A DNA stretch of 64,000 nt, from positions 62,001-126,000 of the forward strand of contig NZ_AVFL01000023.1 of NCBI RefSeq assembly GCF_000576635.1. The letters run 5' to 3'. Each line of letters starts with the position of its first letter. The first letter of the stretch is position 1. A program made the position numbers and the translations under genes. The DNA is from Skermanella stibiiresistens SB22. GTDB taxonomy: Bacteria; Pseudomonadota; Alphaproteobacteria; Azospirillales; Azospirillaceae. Positions 9,430 to 17,184 of the stretch are shown in pieces. The notes below the pieces were generated by a model that did no database searches, was not told the origin of the DNA, and saw only the letters and a program-made list of their open reading frames with translations.

Positions 9430-10209
9430 TCACGCGGTCGGGATGGTGCCGCCGTCGATGACGTATTCGGTGCCGGTGATCGAGGCGGCGCGGGGGGAGG
9501 CCAGGAAGGCGATCAGGTTGGCGACCTCGGCGGGCTTGGAGGGGCGGCCGAGGGGGATGCCGCCGAGCGAGTCCATGATGATCCGCTTGCCGCCCTCATA
9601 GTCGGTGCCCGCTTGGTCGGCGAGGCGTTCCGCCAGGGCGACGGAGGACTCGGTCTCGATCCAGCCGGGGGAGACGCGCACCACGCGCACACCTTTTGGC
9701 GAGACCTCCTTCGACAGGCCCTTGCTGTAGGTTGACAGCGCCGCCTTGGCCGCCGCGTAGGCGAGGGTGGCCTCGGGAAGCGGGAGCTGCCGCTGGATCG
9801 AGGTGACGTGGATGATGACGCCGGAGCCTTGGGCGATCATGCCCGGCAGCAAGGCGCGGTCCAGCCGTACGGCCGGGAACAGGTTGAGGTCCAACTCCTT
9901 GTGCCAGTCGGCCTCGCCCAGTGCCGCGAAACCGCCACCGGGAGCCGACGAGCCGCCGAGACCATGGACGATGACATCGACGCCGCCCAGCCTGTCCCCG
10001 ACCGCGGCGGCGAGCGTGTCGCAGCCCTCCACCGTCGTCAGGTCGGCGGCGACGAACAGGTCCTCGGGGAAGCCGTCCGGGCGGGAGCGGGCCGTGGTCA
10101 GCACGCGGGCGCCTTGGTCGCGGAACAGCGCCACCGTCGCGGCGCCCGCTCCCCGCGTGCCGGATGTGATCAGGACGCGCAGGCCCCGGAGTTGCAGGAA
10201 ATCGTCCAT
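9430..10209 (-). CDS. Short-chain dehydrogenase/reductase (SDR family oxidoreductase)
   Basis: NAD(P)-dependent oxidoreductase of 259 residues, substrate unknown. It has the cofactor loop TSGTRGAG (15-22, a variant of TGxxxGIG), the catalytic Ser137 (HVTSIQR) and the Y151-x3-K155 pair (YAAAKAAL), and it ends with the usual SDR strand [12 protein letters not shown]. Its ATG overlaps the TGA of the upstream NTF2-like gene (ATGA), so the two are translationally coupled. The pair is divergent from an HxlR regulator, a common arrangement for quinone- or electrophile-responsive reductases; that role is inference. Confidence 0.9.
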   Translation of the reverse strand: MDDFLQLRGLRVLITSGTRGAGAATVALFRDQGARVLTTARSRPDGFPEDLFVAADLTTVEGCDTLAAAVGDRLGGVDVIVHGLGGSSAPGGGFAALGEADWHKELDLNLFPAVRLDRALLPGMIAQGSGVIIHVTSIQRQLPLPEATLAYAAAKAALSTYSKGLSKEVSPKGVRVVRVSPGWIETESSVALAERLADQAGTDYEGGKRIIMDSLGGIPLGRPSKPAEVANLIAFLASPRAASITGTEYVIDGGTIPTA

Positions 10210-10541
10210 CAGATCGTCTCCAGGGACAGGATCGCGCCGCCTTCAAGGCCGGCCTCCAGGAGGAAGCGGAAATCGAGCGTGACGGGGCTGCCGGGGAAGT
10301 CGCCGGTCACCTCGCAGGTGACTATGGTGGCGCCATCGCGCTCGGCGCTGTGGAGCGGCTTGAGGGTGTGATTATACTTGCGCTTGGTTTCGGCTTTCCA
10401 AGTCTTGATGGCGGGCAGGCCGTGATGGACTTGGCCCTCGTCCCGAACGGTCGCGTTTGGGGCGAAGCATGTCGACAACGCGTCGACGTCGCCGGTGTTT
10501 TCGGCGGCGATATAGGTTTCGATTGGTTTTGGGAGCCGCAT
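10209..10541 (-). CDS. Nuclear transport factor 2-like / SnoaL-like domain protein
   Basis: Small cone-shaped alpha+beta-barrel family protein of 110 residues. It begins [20 protein letters not shown] and contains [17 protein letters not shown] (~25-41), the typical SnoaL/NTF2 acid-and-His pocket region; no function can be assigned beyond a possible small-molecule isomerase or binding role. I chose ATG 10541 because AAGGAG lies eight bases upstream. Longer in-frame starts back to 10691 would run through the HxlR operator region. The gene is coupled by ATGA to the SDR gene. Confidence 0.8.
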   Translation of the reverse strand: MRLPKPIETYIAAENTGDVDALSTCFAPNATVRDEGQVHHGLPAIKTWKAETKRKYNHTLKPLHSAERDGATIVTCEVTGDFPGSPVTLDFRFLLEAGLEGGAILSLETI

Positions 10542-10659
10542 CGACGGTTCTCCTTTCTCCAGGATCATGGCGAATACTTCGAGCGGGAAAGTCTGGCTCG
10601 GTCGTTGCTTGAACCGGAGAATGGGGCTAGGCTTTCCAGATGACAAGAACGCACGGAAA

Positions 10660-10692
10660 AGTTTGGTACTTACCTCTGGGTGAGGTGCCAAG
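10660..10692. promoter_or_regulatory. Candidate HxlR operator
   Basis: In the divergent region, TTGGTACTTACCTC (10663-10676) faces GAGGTGCCAA (10682-10691), an imperfect inverted repeat. GGTACTTAC-type half-sites are frequent upstream of HxlR-controlled reductase genes, so this is a reasonable binding site for the adjacent regulator. The assignment rests on position and partial dyad only. Confidence 0.45.
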
Positions 10693-10718
10693 CAGGGTCA
10701 CGATCGGGATGGTGGGCG

Positions 10719-11078
10719 ATGGCGGGTAAGGTCGAGCACACGGCGATGTCGGCGGCGAGCGGCGTCGAACAGGCGTTCAAGCTGCTGGAGGGGCGGTGGA
10801 AGCTGCTGATCCTGTTCCACCTGTTCGGCGGGCGGCTGCTGCGGTTCTCCGATCTGGAGCGCGCCATTCCGGCCATCTCGCAGAAGATGCTGATCCAGCA
10901 GCTTCGCCAGATGGAGCGGGACGGCATCGTCGTGCGGATCGTCCATCATCAGGTGCCGCCCAAGGTCGAGTACGGGCTGACCGAGTGGGGGCAGGCGCTG
11001 TGTCCGGCGCTGGACGCGCTGCTGACCTGGGCGGGGCAGCGGGTGTGTGTGGATGAGGGGGAACCTGTGGGGGAGTGA
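10719..11078 (+). CDS. HxlR/MarR-type winged-helix transcriptional regulator
   Basis: Small dimeric regulator, 119 residues, of the HxlR family, whose members often respond to electrophiles or quinones through cysteines. The core runs from GVEQAFKLLEGRWKLLILFHL (~15-35, first helix pair) through RFSDLERAIPAISQKMLIQQL (recognition helix region) to the wing VHHQVPPKVEYGLTEWG. I chose ATG 10719; the GTG at 10680 adds 13 residues with no family match. The only cysteines are near the C-terminus (CPALDAL and CVDEG). It is transcribed away from the NTF2-SDR pair, which it probably controls. Confidence 0.87.
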   Translation: MAGKVEHTAMSAASGVEQAFKLLEGRWKLLILFHLFGGRLLRFSDLERAIPAISQKMLIQQLRQMERDGIVVRIVHHQVPPKVEYGLTEWGQALCPALDALLTWAGQRVCVDEGEPVGE

Positions 11079-11131
11079 GGGTCGGGGAGGTCTTGCCCGA
11101 CCCTCGGAGCCGCGTTGGGGTTCGGGAGGGA

Positions 11132-11977
11132 TCAGAACGGCAGGATCAGGCGGCCCCAGGCGCGGGTGTCGGTGCCGCCATAGTTCTCCTCCGTGACGGT
11201 GCGGGTCAGGTATCCTTGCAGCGTCAACTGGCTGAAGTTGTAGCCGACCAGACCGCCCAGCGCCAATTGGCTCTGCTTCTCATAGGTCGCCGTCGGGCTG
11301 GTGACGTCCCATGACGCGAAGCCGACCGGGCCGACCGTCCAGTTGCCCAGCGTCTTGGTGGCGGTCAGGTCCAGGTTGACGAAGTCGGGGTTGATCGTCT
11401 TGGAGACATCGCGGGTCGAGATGCCGTAGATGCCGTTGGCGGTCAGGTTCCAGCCGTCGTTGGTGTAGCTGACGGCCAAGCGCTGGTTGATGTTGGTGCT
11501 GTCGAAGCCCAGCTTGTTGCCGACCGGAAAGTAGACACCCAGCAGATAGCTGACGCCGAAGCCGTCGCCGAGGTCCCAGGCCAGCTGGCTGGCGAGGAAG
11601 GGATTGTACATGCCATTCTCGTGATCGGCGTTCTGGACGCCGACCTCCAGCGCCGGCAATGCCGCCAGGAGCTGGAGCCGGGCTCCGGCGATCTTGGTGG
11701 GTGTCGCCCAGGCGAGCACGGGAATGTTGACGCCCAGCGTCACGTCGGCGGCGCCGTTGTCGCCCTTGCGGACACCCCAGTTGAAGGTGTCGACGAAGTA
11801 GACGCCTTGGGGCAGCGGGGCTCCGGTCGCCAAGCCAACGGTCTCGCCCGGCTGGGTGACGGAACCGGCGGAGGCCGGCGAGGCCGTCAGGGACAAGGTC
11901 GCGGCGCATAGGGCTCCCATGGACAGCGCGGCCACGGACAGGGCCGCCGCGCGGACGGCGGCGAGTTTCTTCAGCAT
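11132..11977 (-). CDS. Outer-membrane transporter-like beta-barrel (phenol MetA-degradation/SphA-like family)
   Basis: A 281-residue exported protein. It has a clear signal peptide (charged MLKKLAAVRA, hydrophobic core, cleavage near SPASA-G at ~38) and then alternating beta-strand patterns ending in an aromatic C-terminal strand (AWGRLILPF), as in outer-membrane barrels. QPGETVGLATGAPLPQGVYF (~42-61) is the family opening. Members are found beside aromatic or solvent degradation genes and probably act in hydrophobic-compound uptake. ATG 11977 was chosen because GGGGGG lies six bases upstream and the signal peptide starts there. It appears monocistronic. Confidence 0.75.
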   Translation of the reverse strand: MLKKLAAVRAAALSVAALSMGALCAATLSLTASPASAGSVTQPGETVGLATGAPLPQGVYFVDTFNWGVRKGDNGAADVTLGVNIPVLAWATPTKIAGARLQLLAALPALEVGVQNADHENGMYNPFLASQLAWDLGDGFGVSYLLGVYFPVGNKLGFDSTNINQRLAVSYTNDGWNLTANGIYGISTRDVSKTINPDFVNLDLTATKTLGNWTVGPVGFASWDVTSPTATYEKQSQLALGGLVGYNFSQLTLQGYLTRTVTEENYGGTDTRAWGRLILPF

Positions 11978-12019
11978 CGTATTCCCCCCTTCAAAGCATT
12001 TGATCGGCTCGCTTTTCAA

Positions 12020-12152
12020 ATCCTCGCGTGGCTACGCTCCCGCCCAATCCAGTGGAATGGGCGGGTTCGCGAGTAAATGCCGGCTTGGCACCTTGAAACG
12101 ACCGCTAGGGGTAATACGAAATATGGCATAGTGAGGATATACTACTTTATGG
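12020..12152. promoter_or_regulatory. Upstream region of the outer-membrane protein gene
   Basis: This stretch carries a hairpin (CCCGCCCA...TGGGCGGG at about 12040-12065) and a more AT-rich block around 12110-12150. It lies between the barrel gene start and an SDR remnant, and it presumably holds the promoter of the barrel gene. No precise promoter can be assigned. Confidence 0.3.
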
Positions 12153-12300
12153 TCACGGCTGGTCGGCGCCTCCCGACGCGCCGTAGACCTCTCCGGTGAT
12201 GTGGCTGGACTCGACGGATGCGGACTGGACATGGACCGGCGCCAGCTCCACCGGCTGGCCGGAGCGGCCGATCGGGGTGGCGCGGCCGAAGGCGCGGGAA
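12153..12300 (-). pseudogene. C-terminal remnant of an SDR oxidoreductase
   Basis: The minus-strand reading frame ending in TGA at 12153-12155 encodes [18 protein letters not shown] followed by [16 protein letters not shown]. This is the characteristic C-terminal segment of general-stress SDR proteins (consensus GRxGQPxELAPxYVxLAS...SSYxTGEVYGVTGG). About 45 residues can be recognised; upstream the frame loses all SDR similarity and no Rossmann or YxxxK part is present. Substitutions such as VHVQSAS suggest decay. It is a gene fossil, not a functional protein. Confidence 0.7.
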
Positions 12301-12535
12301 GCGCTGTGCGGTGGAGTGGGCGGCATCACGACAAACCCTGTCGGCAAGGCGACAAGAGCCTGATGCGGGCGGCTCCCCGGTTGCTCGCCCGCTGCGTTAT
12401 CTTGTTGTTGTGTAACGGTATTCAGCCCATGGCGTGGGCTTTGCATCCCTCGGCCGCAGCCTCTTGAAACCGGGCGATGGTCCGGCGGACGGGAAGACAT
12501 GACCTGCCCGAACGCCTCAACAATGGAGTAGCGAT

Positions 12536-12832
12536 ATGCCGATAGTCACCCTCAAGCCCTCGGGCAAGACCGTCGAAGCCGCCGAGGGTTCCACGATCCT
12601 GGAAGCGATCCTGGCCTCGGGCGAGAAGTTCACCAGCAAGTGCGGCGGCGAGGCCAAGTGCGGCAGCTGCCACGTCTATGTTCCCGAAGGCCGCAAGACC
12701 CTGACGAAGATCCAGCGCCTGGAGAACGAGCGGCTCGACACCATCGTCGGCGTCGCCACCCCCTCGCGCCTCGCCTGCCAAGCCCGCATCGGCACCGAGA
12801 ACATCACGGTCGAGATCCTCAGCTTCATCTGA
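12536..12832 (+). CDS. 2Fe-2S ferredoxin (plant/adrenodoxin-like fold)
   Basis: Soluble electron carrier of 98 residues. The cluster ligands are C36, C42 and C45 ([10 protein letters not shown]) and C81 (RLACQAR), the spacing of [2Fe-2S] ferredoxins. It starts at ATG 12536, with GGAG about eight bases upstream. There is no adjacent reductase or oxygenase, so the partner is unknown. Similar stand-alone ferredoxins serve cytochromes P450 or Fe-S enzymes; here that is speculation. It is followed by a 140-base gap before the next gene. Confidence 0.92.
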   Translation: MPIVTLKPSGKTVEAAEGSTILEAILASGEKFTSKCGGEAKCGSCHVYVPEGRKTLTKIQRLENERLDTIVGVATPSRLACQARIGTENITVEILSFI

Positions 12833-12972
12833 CCCACCGCCACCGTCCCCGGCGCCGTTGAAGCGCTGGGGAGGGGGGTACGGGAACGAGTTCGCCTCGA
12901 CCACGAGTTTGACCACCACGTCGCGGCCTGATAGCAGTTTCCTTCTGGGAACTCCTGGGAGGCGGCATCACC

Positions 12973-13464
12973 ATGACATCCGGCAAACCCGGCGGCAAAC
13001 CCGGCGACAAAGCCGGCGTGATCGCGCCGCCACCGTTGCTGTTCGCGGGTGCGGTCGTCCTCGGGCTGGTGCTGGATCGGTGGGTGGTGCCGGCGGGGTT
13101 CGGGCTGCCGGACATGGCGCGCCAAGGCGGGGCGGGGGTGCTGGTGGTGGCGGGGCTGGCGCTGGGGGTGGCCGCGTTCAGGCTGTTCAGTCGCGCCGGC
13201 ACCCATGTGGAGCCGTGGAAGCCCTCGACCGCGCTGGTGACCGATGGCGTCTACCGATGGACGCGGAACCCGATGTATGTCGGGATGAGCCTGCTCCAGG
13301 CGGGACTGGCGCTGATCTTCGACAGCGTCGCCGTGCTCGCGATGCTCGTCCCGCTGCTGGTCGTCCTGAGATATGGCGTCATCGCGCGGGAGGAGCGCTA
13401 CCTCGGCGCCAAGTTCCCCGACCAGTACGCGGCCTACCGCCAGCGGGTGCGCCGGTGGCTGTGA
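12973..13464 (+). CDS. Isoprenylcysteine carboxyl methyltransferase family protein (PEMT/ICMT-like)
   Basis: Small integral membrane methyltransferase-like protein, 163 residues with about four membrane segments. The C-terminal half has the family's SAM-binding signature: TDGVYRWTRNPMYVGMSL (~92-109), then REERYLGAKFPDQYAAYRQ (~138-156). Bacterial members methylate unknown small or lipid substrates. GGGAGG lies about 12 bases before the ATG. Its stop overlaps the start region of the DUF4345 gene. Despite the family name, no prenylated protein substrate should be assumed in bacteria. Confidence 0.85.
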   Translation: MTSGKPGGKPGDKAGVIAPPPLLFAGAVVLGLVLDRWVVPAGFGLPDMARQGGAGVLVVAGLALGVAAFRLFSRAGTHVEPWKPSTALVTDGVYRWTRNPMYVGMSLLQAGLALIFDSVAVLAMLVPLLVVLRYGVIAREERYLGAKFPDQYAAYRQRVRRWL

Positions 13465-13880
13465 GCGTCGAGCGGCGTCACTCGTCCTCGCGCCGTTCGC
13501 TGCGGATCGCCGTGGCGGCGCTCAGCCTGATCCCCATCCTGGCGGGAGCGGCGGGCGTGCTGCTGGGGCCGGCGATGCTCGGGAAAGTGTCGGCGTCGGT
13601 CGATCTGGACAGCCATTTCCGCTATCTGTCCGGCGTCTTCCTGGCGCTCGGGCTGGTTTTCCTCTCCACGGTGCCGGCGATCGAACACCACGCCGCGCGC
13701 TTCCAGCTGTCCGGATTGATGGTCATCGCCGGCGGACTGGCCCGCGCGCTGTCGTTCTGGATCCACGGGGCACCCACCTTGCCCCATCTGCTGGGGCTCG
13801 GCATGGAATTGGGTGTCATGCCTCTTCTCATGGTCTGGCAATGGAGGGTTGCGCGTCGGGACCGTGGGCGGGTCGACTAG
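13461..13880 (+). CDS. DUF4345 domain membrane protein
   Basis: A 139-residue protein with four hydrophobic segments (~14-35, 53-70, 78-95 and 105-125 by eye), matching the small DUF4345 family, whose function is unknown. DLDSHFRYLSGVFLALGL (~41-58) is the recognisable core. It probably starts at GTG 13461 (or GTG 13455), overlapping the methyltransferase stop by four bases, which implies coupled translation. The same frame stays open back to 12858, but that part is antisense-like Arg/Gly-rich noise over the methyltransferase gene. Confidence 0.72.
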   Translation: MSVERRHSSSRRSLRIAVAALSLIPILAGAAGVLLGPAMLGKVSASVDLDSHFRYLSGVFLALGLVFLSTVPAIEHHAARFQLSGLMVIAGGLARALSFWIHGAPTLPHLLGLGMELGVMPLLMVWQWRVARRDRGRVD

Positions 13881-13986
13881 GGGCCGCTTTTTCGTCGGCC
13901 GATACCACGGAAAAGATCGACTTTCCGGCTGTGGATATGCCATTTCTGGCGCGTAATCCGTATCACAAAGCTGGAAGTGTTCGACC

Positions 13987-15102
13987 ATGACCGTTCCATC
14001 GACCGCTGGAACCTCTCCCGCGTCCTCGGCAGCCCGGATCGCCCCTGGCGTCGTCACCGGCGAGAACTACCGGGCGCTCGTCGCCGCCTGCAAAGCCGGC
14101 GGCCACGCGCTGCCCGCCGTCAATGTGACCGGCACGAACACGGTCAACGCGGTGCTCGAGGCGGCCGCCGCCGCCCGCTCCGACGTCATCATCCAGCTGT
14201 CCAACGGCGGCGCCCGCTTCTTCGCGGGCGAGGGCTTCCCGGACGCCGCCGAGGCGCGCGTGCTGGGCGCCGTCTCGGCCGCCCGCCACGTCCACATGAT
14301 GGCGGAGCATTACGGCGTCTGCGTCGTGCTGCACACCGACCACGCCAACAAGGCGCTGATCCCCTGGGTCGAGGGCATGATCGCCCATAGCGAGGCGGAG
14401 TTCCAGAAGACTGGCCGCCCGCTGTTCAGCTCGCACATGCTGGACCTGTCCGAGGAGCCGCTGGAGGAGAACCTGGAGGAGTGCGCCCGCGTCCTCCGCC
14501 GCATGGCCCCGATCGGCATGAGCCTGGAGATCGAGCTGGGCGTGACCGGCGGCGAGGAGGACGGCATCGGGTCCGAGGATCTGGACGCCGCCGACAATTC
14601 CCGCCTGTACACCCAGCCCGAGGACGTCGCCCGCGCCTATGAGCTGCTGGCGCCGCTGGGCGACTTCTCGGTCGCGGCCTCGTTCGGCAACGTCCACGGC
14701 GTCTACGCGCCCGGCAACGTCAAGCTGCGTCCGGAGATCCTGGAAGCGTCGCAGAGCCTGGTCGCGGAGCGCTTCAAGCTGGGTCACAACCCGCTGAACC
14801 TGGTGTTCCACGGCGGTTCCGGCTCGGACAAGTCGGAGATCACCCGCGCGGTCGGCTATGGCGTGTTCAAGATGAACATCGACACCGACACGCAGTTCGC
14901 CTTCGCGACCGGTGTCGGCGAGTTCATCCTGAAGAACGGCAAGGCGTTCCAGCACCAGATCGACCCCGAGACCGGCGCTCCGTACAAGAAGCAGTACGAT
15001 CCGCGCAAGTGGCTGCGCCTGGGCGAGCGCAAGATGGTCGAGCGGCTGCAGGAAGCGTTCGCCGATCTGGCGTCGGCCGGCAAGTCGGTCGCCGCCAAGT
15101 AG
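13987..15102 (+). CDS. fbaA: Fructose-bisphosphate aldolase, class II
   Basis: Zinc-dependent aldolase that interconverts fructose-1,6-bisphosphate with dihydroxyacetone phosphate and glyceraldehyde-3-phosphate in glycolysis and gluconeogenesis. The product is 371 residues, the length of FbaA-type (E. coli class IIA) enzymes. Visible are the zinc/catalytic HTDHAN (116-121), the acidic ELGVTGGEEDGI (~180-191) and the phosphate-binding LVFHGGSGSDKSEI (~274-287). The gene stands alone and ends at a strong hairpin. Class I fructose-bisphosphatase lies 11 kb away in the same window. Confidence 0.95.
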   Translation: MTVPSTAGTSPASSAARIAPGVVTGENYRALVAACKAGGHALPAVNVTGTNTVNAVLEAAAAARSDVIIQLSNGGARFFAGEGFPDAAEARVLGAVSAARHVHMMAEHYGVCVVLHTDHANKALIPWVEGMIAHSEAEFQKTGRPLFSSHMLDLSEEPLEENLEECARVLRRMAPIGMSLEIELGVTGGEEDGIGSEDLDAADNSRLYTQPEDVARAYELLAPLGDFSVAASFGNVHGVYAPGNVKLRPEILEASQSLVAERFKLGHNPLNLVFHGGSGSDKSEITRAVGYGVFKMNIDTDTQFAFATGVGEFILKNGKAFQHQIDPETGAPYKKQYDPRKWLRLGERKMVERLQEAFADLASAGKSVAAK

Positions 15103-15122
15103 GACCCGAGGTCGAAGGGGAG

Positions 15123-15156
15123 CCCCGCGCCCGCCTTTGGCGAGGCGGGCGTGGGG
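15123..15156 (+). terminator. Stem-loop after fbaA
   Basis: CCCCGCGCCCGCCT (15123-15136) pairs with AGGCGGGCGTGGGG (15143-15156), one G-U type mismatch, loop of six. It lies 21 bases after the aldolase stop, between two convergent genes, and may serve both. Confidence 0.65.
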
Positions 15157-15177
15157 CGGTCTCCTCCCGGAGCCGCG

Positions 15178-16836
15178 CTACGCTCCGACAGCCATCGCGG
15201 TCAACCGACGGCGACCGGTACCGGCTTCGTCATCGGCCCGGCCCAGGCCGGGCTCGCCACCCACATCGCGTGAGGTCACGACAGGAGGCGCCGGACTGGC
15301 CTGGATCAGCCGGCTGGCTGGCAGGGTGACGGTCATCGTCGTTCCCTCGCCCACCCGGCTGTCGATCCCGATCGCGCCACCATGCCGCTCGACCAGCGCC
15401 TTGGTGATGAACAGCCCCATGCCGCTGCCCTGGTAGCGGCGCGACGTGACGTTCTCGATCTGGCTGAAGGGCTGGCCCAGATCGCCGATCCTCTCCCGCG
15501 GGATGCCGATGCCGGTATCGGTGACGGCGATCGAAACCCCGTCATTCCCGACGGTGACGCCAACCCCGATGCGCCCACCGTCGGGCGTGAACTTGACCGC
15601 GTTGCCGATCAGGTTGATCAGCACCTGCTTGATCCGCCGCCGGTCGGCGCGGAGGATCGGCGGCGGCTCCGGCACGGCGATGTCGAACAGGTGGCTGACA
15701 TCGGGCGCGGCTCCGCTGGCCACGTGGACCGCCTCCGCGATCAGCCTGGAGACGTCGATCGGCTCCTCCGACAGGTCGACCATGCCGGCCTCGATCCGCG
15801 CCATGTCGAGCAGGTCGTTGACCAGTTCCAGCAGATGCTGGCCGCTGCGGTGGATGTCACCGGCGTATTCGACGTATTGCGGCCGGCCCAGCGGACCGAA
15901 CATCTCGGAGCGCAGCAGGTCGCTGAAACCGATGATCGCGTTGAGCGGCGTGCGCAGTTCATGGCTCATGCAGGCGAGGAAGCTGGACTTGGCGCGGTCG
16001 GCCGTCTCCGCCGCGTCGCGCGCCTCGCGCAGCCTCGCTTGCAGCCGGCGCTGCTCGGTCACGTCCTGACAGATCCCGAACAGGGCCACGACCCGGCCAT
16101 CGGAATCGACCTCGCAACGCCCCTCCACCCACGCCACCCATTCGGCCCCGTCGGCGTTCCGCGCCCGGAACTCCCATTGGCTGGTCTTGCCCGACTTGAA
16201 GCAGTCGGTGAAGGCCCTAAGATAGGCCTGCCTGTCGTCGGGGTGGATGCGCGAAACGAGGTCGGGCAGACTGGGGACGTGTGTTTCCGGCGACGTGCCC
16301 ATCAGGAAATGGGTGCCGACCGACCATTCCAGCCGGCGCGCCGCCACGTCCAGGCGCCAGTGGCCCATGCGCGCGATCCGCTGGGCTTCCAACAGTTCAC
16401 GCTCGCGCTGCCGGAGCGCCAATTCCGACCGCTTACGCTCCGTGATGTCGACCAGCATGTTGATGGCGCCGATCATCCTGCCCCCAGCATCCTTCAACGG
16501 CGTCGGATAGGGGATGAAGGGCACCCGGGTTCCATCCGGCCGCTCCGCCACCGTCTCGCAACCGCGCACCGGGCGGTTTTCCCGCAACGTCACGGCCATG
16601 GAGCATTGGTCATGGGGCAGGGGGGTGCCGTCGGGCCGGTAGAGGCGCCACGCGCCGCACCACCCGTCCTCGCCCAGTTCCGGCGCTCGCCCCCACAGCT
16701 CCGCCGCTGCTTGGTTGTAGAAGGTGATCCTGCCCTCGGCGTCGGTCGTGTAGACCGCCATCGGCATGGCTTCGAGCAACGATATGTCGGGTATGTCCTG
16801 GCACGTCGACTGAAAAACGAAAGCTCGCGGATCCAT
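15178..16836 (-). CDS. PAS-domain sensor histidine kinase (cytoplasmic)
   Basis: Two-component sensor kinase of 552 residues without membrane segments, so it senses a cytoplasmic signal. It has an N-terminal PAS/PAC (~20-135), a second PAS/PAC (~150-265), HisKA with phospho-acceptor H292 in SHELRTPLNAIIGF, then HATPase_c with N box INLIGNAVKFT, G1 DTGIGIP and G2 GSGMGLFI. No adjacent response regulator is visible, so it is an orphan kinase within this window. ATG 16836 is the natural start. It is convergent with fbaA and divergent from the MmgE/PrpD operon. Confidence 0.92.
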   Translation of the reverse strand: MDPRAFVFQSTCQDIPDISLLEAMPMAVYTTDAEGRITFYNQAAAELWGRAPELGEDGWCGAWRLYRPDGTPLPHDQCSMAVTLRENRPVRGCETVAERPDGTRVPFIPYPTPLKDAGGRMIGAINMLVDITERKRSELALRQRERELLEAQRIARMGHWRLDVAARRLEWSVGTHFLMGTSPETHVPSLPDLVSRIHPDDRQAYLRAFTDCFKSGKTSQWEFRARNADGAEWVAWVEGRCEVDSDGRVVALFGICQDVTEQRRLQARLREARDAAETADRAKSSFLACMSHELRTPLNAIIGFSDLLRSEMFGPLGRPQYVEYAGDIHRSGQHLLELVNDLLDMARIEAGMVDLSEEPIDVSRLIAEAVHVASGAAPDVSHLFDIAVPEPPPILRADRRRIKQVLINLIGNAVKFTPDGGRIGVGVTVGNDGVSIAVTDTGIGIPRERIGDLGQPFSQIENVTSRRYQGSGMGLFITKALVERHGGAIGIDSRVGEGTTMTVTLPASRLIQASPAPPVVTSRDVGGEPGLGRADDEAGTGRRRLTAMAVGA

Positions 16837-17184
16837 GGTCTGGTCGCTCCCGGCAACATCGTTGTTCCACCGTCGAACGCCAGTTGCCGACGCGATGGTT
16901 GATAACCTCGACTCCCATTATAAGACAGTTTCCACAATTTGTATTTAACACTTCATTTACATAAATGGTCATAGGCCAAAATCGATCGTGGCAGGGTGGG
17001 AAATCGCCCGACACCTCGCGGGACGGCACCCGCGTGGACCTCAGCTATTCGCGCTTGACAGCGATCTCCCGATGCGGCTGAATGTCCGGACAAACTTACC
17101 GGCATTTCGAATGATCCATCGGCCCGGTGGGTTCCAAGCGGCCCAGACGAGCCCGCGCCGGCAAACAATCATGGGAGAGAAGCG
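16837..17184. other. Divergent intergenic region, kinase / MmgE operon
   Basis: No gene is seen in these 348 bases. An AT-rich block at about 16915-16975 (TTGTATTTAACACTTCATTT within it) probably contains the kinase promoter. The operon side is GC-rich, with GGGAGAG a few bases before the MmgE/PrpD start. No clear inverted repeat for a GntR operator was found. Confidence 0.35.

Noticed and set aside
9222-9433. Possible transposase remnant on the minus strand
   Set aside because: Two overlapping frames are open and Trp/Cys-rich, but I could not match them to any transposase family and saw no terminal repeats.
12090-12110. Sigma-54 promoter (TTGGCAC element)
   Set aside because: The -12 part (TTGCA at the right spacing) is missing, so the match is only half a site.
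12858-13460. N-terminal 200 residues of the frame that ends with DUF4345
   Set aside because: Gly/Arg-rich out-of-frame reading of the methyltransferase gene; only the last 139 residues match a family.
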